Shown here: piece by piece, positions 54,086 to 61,671 of the stretch
How positions within the stretch are numbered: the first letter of the stretch is position 1
Layout: every line of letters begins with the position of its first letter
Origin: Prolixibacteraceae bacterium
Lineage (GTDB): Bacteria > Bacteroidota > Bacteroidia > Bacteroidales > Prolixibacteraceae
Direction: 5' to 3'
Length of the DNA stretch: 64,000 nt
Assembly (NCBI GenBank): GCA_003506435.1
Contig: DOAQ01000046.1
Span: 124,001-188,000, forward strand
Notes under the pieces: model-generated
What the model was told of the DNA's origin: nothing
What the model saw: only the letters and a program-made list of their open reading frames with translations
Database searches by the model: none
Made by a program: the position numbers and the translations under genes

Positions 54086-54832
54086 TTACAGTGCTAATAT
54101 TTTTTCTTTTTCGGGGAAATGGTTTAGTAGTTTGGCGGGGTCGATACCTACCTCGTCGAACTTAAACATTTGGTTGATGTTTATTTCGGACTTGATGTCG
54201 AGTGTGTGTATTTCGCCGTTTAGTTCGAGGCGCTCGCTTTCGATGCCTATTTGCTGCAATTGTCGCCAACTCCATGTATCCATACCGCGCACTCCGTCGG
54301 AGTTCCACAATTGCCGTTTGCGTAACAGCATGCGGCTGATGGCTTCGCGCGAGATGAAACGGCCCAGACCAATGATTTTTGGAAGGTCGTACAGGGCGGC
54401 TTTTTTGCTGATGGTGTCGTAAAACCAACAGTTCGACGGGTGAAACTGCATGGCGTTGGCGCGCATTAACGGCTCGGCACGGTCGAGGTATGCGTTTGTA
54501 ATTAGGTCGTCGGAGCCTATTTCGAGGATGTAGTCGAATTCGTAATTTTCAAACGCATATTGCAATCCTTCGTTTTTTTTATTGCCCAGTGGTGCGTTTT
54601 GAACGAATATGAAGTCGAAGCCGTACGACATGACCATGCGCGCGGCGGCGTTTTCGGATACCATGAAAAACGGGCGTATGTCGAAACGATCGGGGTCGTA
54701 TTCTTTGATGCGCTTGATGCCTTCGAGACAGATGTAAAATATTTCGTGGCGGCGCCAAACGGGTGTGAAGGTTAGTATTTTGATTGATGATTGATGATTG
54801 ATGATTGATGATTTTGGGTTGCTTTTTTTCAT
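54086..54832 (-). CDS. Glycosyltransferase-like protein (GT-A fold) in the tail module
   Basis: 248 residues. After an N-terminal repeat-coded segment (SSIINHQSSIK), the fold starts at ILTFTPVWRRHEIFYICLEG. A GT-A metal-type site is EFDYILEIGSDDLITNAYLD (SDD). A late GMDTWSWRQLQQIGIESERL resembles the acceptor side of bacteriophage-coded glycosyltransferases. Its position between tail chaperones and the tape measure is unusual for such an enzyme. Family level only; substrate unknown. Four heptamer copies lie within its first codons. Confidence 0.65.
   Translation of the reverse strand: MKKSNPKSSIINHQSSIKILTFTPVWRRHEIFYICLEGIKRIKEYDPDRFDIRPFFMVSENAAARMVMSYGFDFIFVQNAPLGNKKNEGLQYAFENYEFDYILEIGSDDLITNAYLDRAEPLMRANAMQFHPSNCWFYDTISKKAALYDLPKIIGLGRFISREAISRMLLRKRQLWNSDGVRGMDTWSWRQLQQIGIESERLELNGEIHTLDIKSEININQMFKFDEVGIDPAKLLNHFPEKEKILAL
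54785..54812 (-). repeat. In-frame heptamer repeat in the glycosyltransferase gene
   Basis: Four perfect copies of TGATGAT (plus strand) plus a partial fifth, within codons about 7-16. Because 7 is not a multiple of 3, gain or loss of one unit would shift the reading frame. Confidence 0.9.
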
Positions 54833-55133
54833 TTTAATTTTTTGTTTAGTATTTCGGTTACTGATATGGCAATGTTTGTGCGTTCGTGTTTGTTGTATTT
54901 GGGTTCGGGCTTATTTTCGGCATCCCATGGCAATGGATATTCTATACCGAATGCAAGCGCAGGGATGCGAGCTTTTTCCCAACTTTCGCGATAAGCTTCA
55001 GAAATAGCATTGTACTCGTATAGAGTAAGGCGGCGCCAGAAATAATCGGGAGAAATACCGGCAAAACCAACAGCAACAGCGAAAGCATCCATAACGCGAA
55101 AGTGCTTTTCAGGCTGGTTGGTTGTTTTTTTTT
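54829..55133 (-). CDS. Tail assembly chaperone, -1 frameshift extension (gpGT-like)
   Basis: The frame has no own clear start upstream of the overlap; from the slip site it reads TTNQPEKHFRVMDAFAVAVG, then FAGISPDYFWRRLTLYEYNA and ISEAYRESWEKARIPALAFG. The F...S...FW..T..E...A...Y pattern is typical of the C-terminal domain of phage tail assembly chaperones. It is produced by -1 slippage on A9 at the end of the shared N-terminal part. A free internal start at 55092 (MDAFAVAV) is a less likely option. Confidence 0.75.
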
Positions 55134-55424
55134 ATTGGTTTTTGGTTCGTCGGTGAGTGGCTTTTTTTGCGCTATTTCGAGCGTTTGAAAATCGGCCAGT
55201 ATTTCGGGTTGCTCGTCGAGTTGGCGAACAAATTCGTCGAATGGTGTTGTGAACTCCGGATTGTTGGCGCGCAGGTTGCAATAAAAATAAATGAGTGCAT
55301 CGTATGTCGATCGACATGTTTGTATTGATCGGCCTGTGGTTTCTTCCCACAGGCGTATGGTTTCGAATATGGCTCCTAATACGGTTAGTTCCTGGTTGTT
55401 GATGGTTATTTTTTCAGTTTGCAT
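54942..55424 (-). CDS. Tail assembly chaperone, zero-frame product (gpG-like)
   Basis: 160 residues in zero frame. Residues 1-98 (EKITINNQELTVLGAIFETI, TYDALIYFYCNLRANNPEFT) are the expected chaperone domain and end at the lysine run NKKK, which is the slip site. Beyond it the zero frame runs on for about 60 hydrophobic residues (FALWMLSLLLLVLPVFLPII) that overlap the conserved -1 frame, so they may just be the shadow of that frame. The ratio of both products normally matters for tail length. Confidence 0.75.
   Translation of the reverse strand: MQTEKITINNQELTVLGAIFETIRLWEETTGRSIQTCRSTYDALIYFYCNLRANNPEFTTPFDEFVRQLDEQPEILADFQTLEIAQKKPLTDEPKTNKKKQPTSLKSTFALWMLSLLLLVLPVFLPIISGAALLYTSTMLFLKLIAKVGKKLASLRLHSV
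55125..55133 (-). promoter_or_regulatory. Slippery run A9 for programmed -1 frameshift
   Basis: AAT AAA AAA AAA CAA in the zero frame. A one-base backward slip on the A tract gives ACA ACC AAC, joining the two chaperone frames. The arrangement copies the lambda G/GT pair. Confidence 0.75.
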
Positions 55425-55448
55425 TTTAATTGTGTTTTGGTTGTGAAA

Positions 55449-55472
55449 AAGGGCGGCTAAAAAACCGCCCTT
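55449..55472 (-). terminator. Attenuator/terminator after the tail-tube gene
   Basis: Perfect 8-bp stem aagggcgg / ccgccctt with an 8-base loop and a T-rich tail on the minus strand. It sits just after the major tail protein stop, where reduced read-through would favour tail-tube expression. Confidence 0.8.
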
Positions 55473-55500
55473 GTGATGATTTGGCTAAACTGCTTTTTGA

Positions 55501-55992
55501 TTATGTAGGATCGACAATGTCGAGTTCGAAACAGCCTTGAATGGCCCATTGTGTATTGGCGTTGTCGGTGGCTGTGTTGTTGGCGTTGATGGGGCCTTTT
55601 ACCAATCCCTCGCCTACATACATGCGTTTGGTGCTGTCGGGTGTTGCTACCTGCGTGGTGGCGTTGCGGGTTACCCAACAGAAAACAAAGGTTAATTTTG
55701 TGCCTGCATATTGAGCATCCTGCATTTCTTCGAAACGAAATTCGGTGGTGTCGGTGTCGGATACATCTACAATTTCCTGATCGATGGTGGCCGACCATTT
55801 CGGAATGGCACGGAAATAGTTTGATCCGCGTGTGTTTTTTGGCGCTGATTCGCGGTACTCGGTGTCGTCGTTTATTACGCATCCGTTTTGTGCCTCAACG
55901 GCTTTGTAGGTGTAGGCGCCTTCGGCTCCCGAACGGATGAAGGCCATGAGGTCGATGCCTGCTGCTATTGTTTTTGATCGTGGTGCTGTCAT
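55501..55992 (-). CDS. Major tail tube protein
   Basis: 163 residues. MTAPRSKTIAAGIDLMAFIR at the start, IPKWSATIDQEIVDVSDTDT and the final WAIQGCFELDIVDPT show the tail-tube pattern (TP901-1-like). Position before the chaperone pair is canonical. It builds the tail tube. Confidence 0.88.
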   Translation of the reverse strand: MTAPRSKTIAAGIDLMAFIRSGAEGAYTYKAVEAQNGCVINDDTEYRESAPKNTRGSNYFRAIPKWSATIDQEIVDVSDTDTTEFRFEEMQDAQYAGTKLTFVFCWVTRNATTQVATPDSTKRMYVGEGLVKGPINANNTATDNANTQWAIQGCFELDIVDPT

Positions 55993-56005
55993 GCTGATTT
56001 ATTTT

Positions 56006-56398
56006 TTATGCGGTTAATGTGTTTGTTTTCAATCGTATTTTTATTAATGTGCCAAATGTTTCGTTTGCGTTGAATTCGAATTCGTCTTCGATGGTTACGT
56101 CTTTTACATTTACTATTTTTACAGTTCCTACCATTTGCGATAGTTTCATTTCGAAGGCTTCTTTTATGCGAAATGATAAGTCCCATGCAGAATCGTAATC
56201 GTTGCACATGGTCATTATGGTTATCTCCCATTCGGCATTGCCCAGCCCGTTTTTGACATTTCCCTGTAAGAACTTTATAATGTAATATATCGAAGGTGTG
56301 CCCTCGGCTAATGAGGATATGGGATAGATGCGATCGGCTACATCGGCGGTGATGCTGGCGTCGGAATTAAGGATTGTTGTGATTGTTTTGCCTATCAT
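56006..56398 (-). CDS. Tail terminator/minor tail-joining protein
   Basis: 130 residues from the ATG at 56398 (MIGKTITTILNSDASITADV). The longer frame to 56443 starts inside a heptamer array (its residues read HSTFNIQHSQI) and is rejected. It has RIYPISSLAEGTPSIYYIIK and an ISFRIKEAFEMKL-like helix, like tail terminator proteins (gpU-like). Just after the gp10-like gene. Confidence 0.75.
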   Translation of the reverse strand: MIGKTITTILNSDASITADVADRIYPISSLAEGTPSIYYIIKFLQGNVKNGLGNAEWEITIMTMCNDYDSAWDLSFRIKEAFEMKLSQMVGTVKIVNVKDVTIEDEFEFNANETFGTLIKIRLKTNTLTA

Positions 56399-56405
56399 GA
56401 TTTGT

Positions 56406-56437
56406 GAATGTTGAATGTTGAATGTTGAATGTTGAAT
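56406..56437 (-). repeat. GAATGTT heptamer array before the tail-terminator start
   Basis: Four perfect GAATGTT units plus GAAT (plus strand), eight bases from the ATG at 56398. Confidence 0.9.
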
Positions 56438-56479
56438 TACCATCCTGCGGCTTTTCTGTTTGCTTAAAATTGTTGATAG

Positions 56480-56965
56480 TTATTTGTTTTGTTTTTTAAG
56501 GTTGCGTTGTATTTGTTTGTCGAGTGCGGCCAGCATGTTGTCCTGACTGTCGTTTATCAATTGCGTTTCGGTTTGTGCGAGTGCGGCGGTAAAAAAGTGC
56601 GTGGCTGGCATGCTTCCGCGCGAAAAGCCTTTTTTTGTAGTGCGGCTGGTGGTTCCGGCATCGTACAGGTGACCATGGAAACCGCGGTATTGACCAAAAC
56701 GGCGGGCGCCTACCTTGGCGGCGGCAAATACTGAATTTTTTGAGGATCGCAGTGGTACAAATCCTATTGATTTTTCGAGGTTGCCACGGCGCGACTTTGT
56801 TTTCATTTTCGATTTTAACAGGCGGCGCGATGTTTCGATTAATGGCTTTGATCCGATGCGGTAACTTTCGATGATTAGTTTACGCTGATCGATGCGCTGC
56901 ATTGATTTGAAAAACTCATCGAGCTCCTTCACCCCAAATAGTTGTATTTGTACTTGTTCGCTCAT
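56480..56965 (-). CDS. HK97-gp10-like tail completion protein
   Basis: 161 residues. MSEQVQIQLFGVKELDEFFK at the start, the basic core RRLLKSKMKTKSRRGNLEKS and GRYHGH-like segment (FGQYRGFHGHLYDAGTTSRT), then ATHFFTAALAQTE, as in the HK97 gp10 family. Starts by an ATGA overlap with the head-closure gene. Confidence 0.88.
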   Translation of the reverse strand: MSEQVQIQLFGVKELDEFFKSMQRIDQRKLIIESYRIGSKPLIETSRRLLKSKMKTKSRRGNLEKSIGFVPLRSSKNSVFAAAKVGARRFGQYRGFHGHLYDAGTTSRTTKKGFSRGSMPATHFFTAALAQTETQLINDSQDNMLAALDKQIQRNLKKQNK

Positions 56966-57306
56966 TCGGCTAGTTTGTAGGTTCCGGCCTGCATGCGGTC
57001 GGCGGTGATAATGAGGTAACTGCGGTCGCGGTCGGGGTTGATGGCGCGTATATTGTACATGTCGCCCTGAAATTTCAGTATCTGGGTTTCGTGGTAGCTG
57101 GATGGGTGCCAGCCTACTTTTAAATTGATGGTTCTCTCGGGGGCCGACATTTGCCCGGTCATGGCTTCGGCGCCGCGTACAAACGAGTATTCGGCACGGT
57201 CGAAAAAGGCGTGTGTGTAAGTGCGTATGCGGGCCGATGATTCGGTTTTTTCGGTCGAAAGGTTAAATACTTCGATGCGGTCGCGGGCTGATCCTGGGAA
57301 AAACAT
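56962..57306 (-). CDS. Head closure protein (head-tail joining)
   Basis: 114 residues. DRIEVFNLSTEKTESSARIR and INLKVGWHPSSYHETQILKF, ending IRAINPDRDRSYLIITADRM, match the phage head-tail joining/DUF3168-neighbour family (SPP1 gp16 type). It lies between the connector and the gp10-like genes. Confidence 0.82.
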   Translation of the reverse strand: MFFPGSARDRIEVFNLSTEKTESSARIRTYTHAFFDRAEYSFVRGAEAMTGQMSAPERTINLKVGWHPSSYHETQILKFQGDMYNIRAINPDRDRSYLIITADRMQAGTYKLAE

Positions 57307-57308
57307 TT

Positions 57309-57347
57309 GAATGTTGAATGTTGAATGTTGAATGTTGAATGTTGAAT
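57309..57347 (-). repeat. GAATGTT heptamer array before the head-closure start
   Basis: Five perfect GAATGTT units plus GAAT (plus strand), two bases from the ATG at 57306. Same heptamer as at 56406-56437, so the two arrays were probably generated or copied from one source. Confidence 0.92.
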
Positions 57348-57349
57348 TA

Positions 57350-57922
57350 TTACCAGAAGCGGCGAATGTGCGGCGCTATGAGGTCGTTGTAGAGTGTGTT
57401 TTTCATTGGTTGTCCGGGTGTGTAGCTTGTGCGCTCGGGATAAAACAGATCGGCGACTTTTACGAGTGCGGCGCGCTTGATTGGCTTTGGTGTTTTGGCG
57501 GCTGTTTCGTAGCCTGTTTTAAAGGTGAAACGTAGTTTTGTGGCGCTTACCGACCCGGTGATTTCTACCTCGAAATTGTTGAACCCTTCGGTTACCTTGT
57601 ACGATGCTGCGGGTACATCAGTATAGGCGTTGTTGGCGTAGGCTTCGAGCTTTGTAAACGACTGCAACGGACTTTGCATGATGCGATAAAGGGTTTGTAT
57701 GCCTTCAGCGCTTATTTCGTATTCGAGCACATTTGTTGTATCTAACACATCTGATTTGGTGTTTTGCTCGATGATGGCGATTGCATCTTCGATTAGCTCG
57801 GTGATGTGTGCATCGTCGTCGGTGAAGTCGGTTTCAATCTGGCATTGTTTTTTTGCCTGTGCCAGCGTTACCGGCATGGTGGCCGTTTTTGTTTTGGTTG
57901 GTGTTTTGTGTATGATGACCAT
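57350..57922 (-). CDS. Head-tail connector protein (gp6-like)
   Basis: 190 residues. VTLAQAKKQCQIETDFTDDD and ITELIEDAIAIIEQNTKSDV, then ALVKVADLFYPERTSYTPGQ, are the gp6/QLRG connector pattern. The final residues (DLIAPHIRRFW) end at 57350. It directly follows the capsid gene. Confidence 0.88.
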   Translation of the reverse strand: MVIIHKTPTKTKTATMPVTLAQAKKQCQIETDFTDDDAHITELIEDAIAIIEQNTKSDVLDTTNVLEYEISAEGIQTLYRIMQSPLQSFTKLEAYANNAYTDVPAASYKVTEGFNNFEVEITGSVSATKLRFTFKTGYETAAKTPKPIKRAALVKVADLFYPERTSYTPGQPMKNTLYNDLIAPHIRRFW

Positions 57923-57927
57923 TTTAT

Positions 57928-57962
57928 AGTAGTAAGTAGTAAGTAAAAAGTAGTAAGTAAAA
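57928..57962 (-). repeat. AGTAGTA heptamer array before the connector start
   Basis: Five consecutive heptamers (AGTAGTA twice, AGTAAAA, AGTAGTA, AGTAAAA on the plus strand), five bases from the ATG at 57922. Confidence 0.82.
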
Positions 57963-57991
57963 AAAGGGAAAGAGCGACGCCCTCCCCCTTT
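57963..57991 (-). terminator. Attenuator/terminator after the capsid gene
   Basis: On the minus strand AAAGGG...CCCTTT enclosing AGGGC/GCTCT, with two G-T pairs between, followed by a T tract. It lies 24 bases after the capsid stop and would favour capsid over downstream products. Confidence 0.6.
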
Positions 57992-58015
57992 GGTGTGTGT
58001 GTGAGTTGAATAATA

Positions 58016-59233
58016 CTAAGTAGTAGCGTCGAGATCGGGCGACTTTTTGAAGGCCAAAGCGTTTTGGCATTTGATGTTTGCCAAACGGTTGACGGTTATT
58101 TCAATTTGACCTTGTTTTTGATACGTGAACGGGTTTCTCAATACTTCCAATGCTCCCCAGAAACCGGCCCATACATGGCGCCACGATCCGTATATTACAT
58201 ATTTTGTATTGGCTGCATCGGTCCATAAATCGCTATAAAACGATTTTACTCCGATGTTTGTTTGGCCCATTCCATTGTCGCCTCCGGTTCCTAACTGTGC
58301 CAAAAATTTACCTGAACCTGCATCGACTTTTACGCCCATTGCTTCGAAAAACGTTGTGCGTGCCATTGCGAATGCTCCACCTTCGGCAACTGCGGCCATC
58401 AATGCCAAAAATCCATCGTGTGTTAATGCTCCGGCGACAACTGCTCCGGCGGCGGCATAAACAACGTCGTAAACTTCTTTTGTGATTTTACGGTCGCAAC
58501 CCATCAACATGTTATTCAAAATGTTGGCGTTTACCTGCGGGTTTAACTGTGCGAGTTCTTCTTTGTCGAAAAGATCGGTAATACCATAACGGTCGGGCGA
58601 AACTGATACAAATGTTGGTGCCGTGTTGGTTGCGGTAATGGTTGCCTGATCGGCATATTTACCGGCTACGGATGGCGTGGCAACTCCAATTTTGAACGAT
58701 CCCTGAAGACCTTCGATGATGTTTAATCCCATTTGTGCGTAAATTGGTACGCTTCCGATCATCGACAGGTTTGGGTCGATAATTACGTCGTTTGAATCGC
58801 CATAGGCGGCTACACTTACCGCACGTTCGTTTTTTTGCGGAAAAAGAGATGGGGCAGGAATTAAAAGACCTTCAGAACTTATTGTTCTGGATAATTCCTG
58901 GTGTTGCTCGGCTTCCATACCGGTAAGATTGTCGGCTCCGTTTATGCTACGCGAAAATTCGCGCATGGCTTTACCGACGCTGTAAACGTGGGCTGATCTT
59001 TTTATAACGTTTGGCGCCGGAATGTGAGAGTTTGCGCCGCGGGCTTCGTGGGCTTCGGCCTGGGTGATCTGGGTGTCGAATGAACGTGCCTGAGTTTCGA
59101 GGTTATCGAAACTGGTTTGTTCATCGGTGGTGAGCGAACGGGCTACGCCGTTTTCTTTTGCTTTGTCGAGAATGGCGTCCATTTGATCGACTATGGCTTT
59201 TCGTTGAATTTTGAGTTCGTCTGATCTTTTCAT
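58016..59233 (-). CDS. HK97-fold major capsid protein
   Basis: 405 residues. The first 80-100 residues form the coiled-coil scaffold delta-domain (RSDELKIQRKAIVDQMDAIL, DNLETQARSFDTQITQAEAH). The protease cut site probably follows. The E-loop and fold segments are visible in VSVSPDRYGITDLFDKEELA and FFEAMGVKVDAGSGKFLAQL, ending SVYG-type VNRLANIKCQNALAFKKSPD. It has the usual position after the prohead protease. Confidence 0.94.
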   Translation of the reverse strand: MKRSDELKIQRKAIVDQMDAILDKAKENGVARSLTTDEQTSFDNLETQARSFDTQITQAEAHEARGANSHIPAPNVIKRSAHVYSVGKAMREFSRSINGADNLTGMEAEQHQELSRTISSEGLLIPAPSLFPQKNERAVSVAAYGDSNDVIIDPNLSMIGSVPIYAQMGLNIIEGLQGSFKIGVATPSVAGKYADQATITATNTAPTFVSVSPDRYGITDLFDKEELAQLNPQVNANILNNMLMGCDRKITKEVYDVVYAAAGAVVAGALTHDGFLALMAAVAEGGAFAMARTTFFEAMGVKVDAGSGKFLAQLGTGGDNGMGQTNIGVKSFYSDLWTDAANTKYVIYGSWRHVWAGFWGALEVLRNPFTYQKQGQIEITVNRLANIKCQNALAFKKSPDLDATT

Positions 59234-59236
59234 TTT

Positions 59237-59878
59237 TTATCGATGTTTTAAGATTGTAATTCGTTTTTGTAATATATCGCGCTCGGCTTGCGCGTTGTGG
59301 TGTGGTGGTGTGGTTTCGGCTGGCTCGTCGTCGGGTAGTTGCCAATCGGTTGAGCGGGTGGCAATGCTGGTGTTTGCATAGGCGCCATCGATTACGATTG
59401 AGACGTCCCAAAGACGGGAGATTTTATGCACGGTGCGGATGGGTATGTCAGCAGAACGGTCCCATGTTATGTCGGCTTTTTCGGCATAGAAAATAAACGA
59501 GCATTCGTAATAGTCGCCACGGGCTACGAGTACGGCTGTGTCTTTTCCCAGGGTGGTATCTGGTATTTCGACAACGGCTAATAGGCCTTTTGTATCGGTG
59601 GTGAGTTGGCAGGTTCCCGATTTTGTGCGGCCTAACATTTTGTCGCGCCAGTGATCGACGGTTGCAAGCACATTGAGATTTTCGGACGCGAGTATTTCGT
59701 TAAAGGCTTCGGAGGCTATTATTTCGTAATAGGTGCCATCCCAATCGCGTATTAACTTTGATTGCTGGTTGAATACGGAAGCGTAGAAATCGAAATAGCG
59801 CTTTCCGTCGCTTTCTTCGCGGATGGATACTTTTTCGTCGATGCCGCGCGAATATGGTTGTTTTTTTATGGCTGTCAT
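59237..59878 (-). CDS. HK97 prohead protease
   Basis: 213 residues from the ATG at 59878 (MTAIKKQPYSRGIDEKVSIR). A longer frame to 59980 overlaps the portal gene end and is rejected. Motifs: YASVFNQQSKLIRDWDGTYY, VDHWRDKMLGRTKSGTCQL with catalytic His, and SRLWDVSIVIDGAYANTSIA with the serine segment. It cuts the capsid delta-domain during maturation. Confidence 0.92.
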   Translation of the reverse strand: MTAIKKQPYSRGIDEKVSIREESDGKRYFDFYASVFNQQSKLIRDWDGTYYEIIASEAFNEILASENLNVLATVDHWRDKMLGRTKSGTCQLTTDTKGLLAVVEIPDTTLGKDTAVLVARGDYYECSFIFYAEKADITWDRSADIPIRTVHKISRLWDVSIVIDGAYANTSIATRSTDWQLPDDEPAETTPPHHNAQAERDILQKRITILKHR

Positions 59879-59879
59879 T

Positions 59880-61142
59880 TTATTGCGTTTTTGTGGTTGG
59901 ATCGTTTTTTTGAAGTGGGTTTTGCTTTTCGTAGTTTTCGAGCTGGATGTATTGTGCTTGCATGTAGTGCATGTTCCCATTTGGGCCGCTGATAAGTGTA
60001 TTTCCTAGTTTTCGCGCGCCTTCATTTGGGGTCATCATTCCGTTTACTACTTGCTCTTTTATCGACATTACCATTTTTTGGTAGTCCATGCCGATAAGCG
60101 CGGTTACGTCAAATATGATTGACTGCCCGGATAGTATTTCGTCGCGGGTGAGTAATTTGCACATTAGTTCGGCTATGTAGATGGCGACGATTGGCCCCAT
60201 GGTGTTGTTTTTAAATAGAGTGGTGAGTTGCTCGACGTCCATTTTTTCGAACGAGCCGTCGATCATGCCCAGCAATACCCCAAATGCTGCTGATATGTCT
60301 TCGCGGGTGAATTTCAGGGTTTGTATTAGTTCGGCGTCGGCGAGCTGTGGCGGTAGTTGCTGTATTTCAGAGCCGAATGGTAATTCGATGATTTTACCGG
60401 CATTGTCGGGGCCTGCGTATGTTTCGCCGAATTGTTTTTTTGAATCGACCATGGCGCCGATTGCCGGGCCTGATGCGTTGTCGGGTATGCGCGTTTTTAA
60501 TGCCATTGGTGACATGGCATTGTTTTTATGAAAGTTGTCGAGGGTTGACAGAGCGCGTTCGTTGATGTTGGTTTGGCGCTCGATGGCGGCGAGGGTTGAC
60601 AGGCCCCAGATGCCGTCTTCTGATATGTTGCGAAAGATTAACAGGTCGGCATTTGATATGGTTACCTCTTCTTGTGTGTAGGCGTCGGTGTAAATGAAAT
60701 ATAATTCGCCGGTGGCTGTTTTGTAGTATGATTTGAATTGTCCGGGGTGAATGATTTCGAATCGCACGGGGTAGGCGTCGGCATTTTTATGTATGCGGGC
60801 GAGGCCGATGCCGTATTTGTTGCGGTGAAATTCGATTGTTGACCAGAATTGTTGTGCATTTTGCGACTGGTTGGGCTGGTATCTCAACAGGTAGTACAGG
60901 CGGTGGCGCTTTAGCTCGGTACGTCCGGTTTCGTTGTCGAGTATTACGGATATTGGCATGCGTGCCAGGTTCTCGGAAAGGATGCGGCAGCATGTAAATA
61001 CTGTTGCTATTTTTTCGGGTAGGCCTGTTACTCCGTTGGTTTGAAGCCCTTGCAGGCTTATGCCTATGTGGTATATTATTTTATTATATTTTGAGCCTAC
61101 CCAGCTGGTGAAGCCGTTTAATAGTGATGCAAAAAAATTCAT
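59880..61142 (-). CDS. HK97-family portal protein
   Basis: 420 residues. NGVTGLPEKIATVFTCCRIL, ENLARMPISVILD, HPGQFKSYYKTATGELYFIY and ISEDGIWGLSTLAAIERQTN are the portal pattern. The portal forms the dodecameric DNA gateway. In most siphoviruses it directly follows terL; here 2.6 kb of cassette sequence separates the two. Confidence 0.94.
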   Translation of the reverse strand: MNFFASLLNGFTSWVGSKYNKIIYHIGISLQGLQTNGVTGLPEKIATVFTCCRILSENLARMPISVILDNETGRTELKRHRLYYLLRYQPNQSQNAQQFWSTIEFHRNKYGIGLARIHKNADAYPVRFEIIHPGQFKSYYKTATGELYFIYTDAYTQEEVTISNADLLIFRNISEDGIWGLSTLAAIERQTNINERALSTLDNFHKNNAMSPMALKTRIPDNASGPAIGAMVDSKKQFGETYAGPDNAGKIIELPFGSEIQQLPPQLADAELIQTLKFTREDISAAFGVLLGMIDGSFEKMDVEQLTTLFKNNTMGPIVAIYIAELMCKLLTRDEILSGQSIIFDVTALIGMDYQKMVMSIKEQVVNGMMTPNEGARKLGNTLISGPNGNMHYMQAQYIQLENYEKQNPLQKNDPTTKTQ

Positions 61143-61192
61143 GTCGCGCGATGTTTCTGTAATATATCGCGGCGAGAGGGTAAAATCTGGTT

Positions 61193-61291
61193 TTAATAGT
61201 TATCAATTACAAATTTCACGTTTCCGGCTTTTGCAAAATGTAGTTTGCGGCTTTTTGCGCCGTTGTAAGTTATGCCTTGACTATGGGTCAT
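61193..61291 (-). CDS. Very small possible protein, 32 residues
   Basis: MTHSQGITYNGAKSRKLHFA and a short remainder ending FVIDNY. The start overlaps the 50-residue gene end by 11 bases. It has no known match. It may be a real small phage protein between cassette array and portal or chance. Confidence 0.35.
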   Translation of the reverse strand: MTHSQGITYNGAKSRKLHFAKAGNVKFVIDNY

Positions 61292-61433
61292 AATCGGTCA
61301 ATGTTTTAAGTCCCAAATAGTCGGCAGTACCTTCAAAAATTTGAACCAGTTCGGCGTTTTCTACCTCCCCGGCCTGTATGCACTCAAACAACCGGTTAGC
61401 TATTAACTTGCTTCTATTTTGTACTTTATCCAT
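61281..61433 (-). CDS. Small phage protein, 50 residues
   Basis: MDKVQNRSKLIANRLFECIQ continues with GEVENAELVQIFEGTADYLG. Well-formed coding pattern with acidic/hydrophobic alternation and an amphipathic helix. Function unknown. It is the first gene downstream of the cassette array and probably belongs to the phage rather than to a cassette. Confidence 0.55.
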   Translation of the reverse strand: MDKVQNRSKLIANRLFECIQAGEVENAELVQIFEGTADYLGLKTLTDYDP

Positions 61434-61465
61434 TGTTCAAAATTTTGAAGTGTATATATTTATAA

Positions 61466-61475
61466 GTTAAGTGCA
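61466..61475 (-). repeat. Solitary cassette-end core (half attC)
   Basis: On the minus strand TGCACTTAAC follows the 64-residue gene stop by two bases. It is the exact reverse complement of the GTTAAGTGCA that opens the same segment at attC1 (61996-62005). No stem partner follows, so the rest of this attC appears lost. Confidence 0.7.
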
Positions 61476-61476
61476 A

Positions 61477-61671
61477 TTATAAAGACCGCTGCACTTCGAG
61501 CCTTTGTACTTTGATTTCTTCGGTTTCAAAAGCCTGTTTTTTTCGAGATAAATAAGTATTGATATTGTCTTCATTCTCTTTAAACAATGGGTATTTATCA
61601 AAAAATGGCTTTAAACTGGTGAAGCATTCAACCTCACCAGTTTGTTTGTTTGTAAAAAGTACTATTCGCAT
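61477..61671 (-). CDS. Cassette D small protein, 64 residues
   Basis: MRIVLFTNKQTGEVECFTSL continues KPFFDKYPLFKENEDNINTY. It has a compact alpha/beta look with a basic C-terminus (KVQRLEVQRSL). It overlaps the preceding 64-residue gene stop region by ten bases and ends two bases before the half core. No family recognised. Confidence 0.6.
   Translation of the reverse strand: MRIVLFTNKQTGEVECFTSLKPFFDKYPLFKENEDNINTYLSRKKQAFETEEIKVQRLEVQRSL

Noticed and set aside
54942..55092. Separate membrane protein from the hydrophobic zero-frame end of the chaperone gene
   Set aside because: It overlaps the conserved -1 frame and lacks its own start; kept only as a possible C-terminus.
59267..61170. Shared TGTAATATATCGCG at two phage positions
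   Set aside because: One copy is coding in the protease gene and the other precedes the portal; too short to call a regulatory or att repeat.
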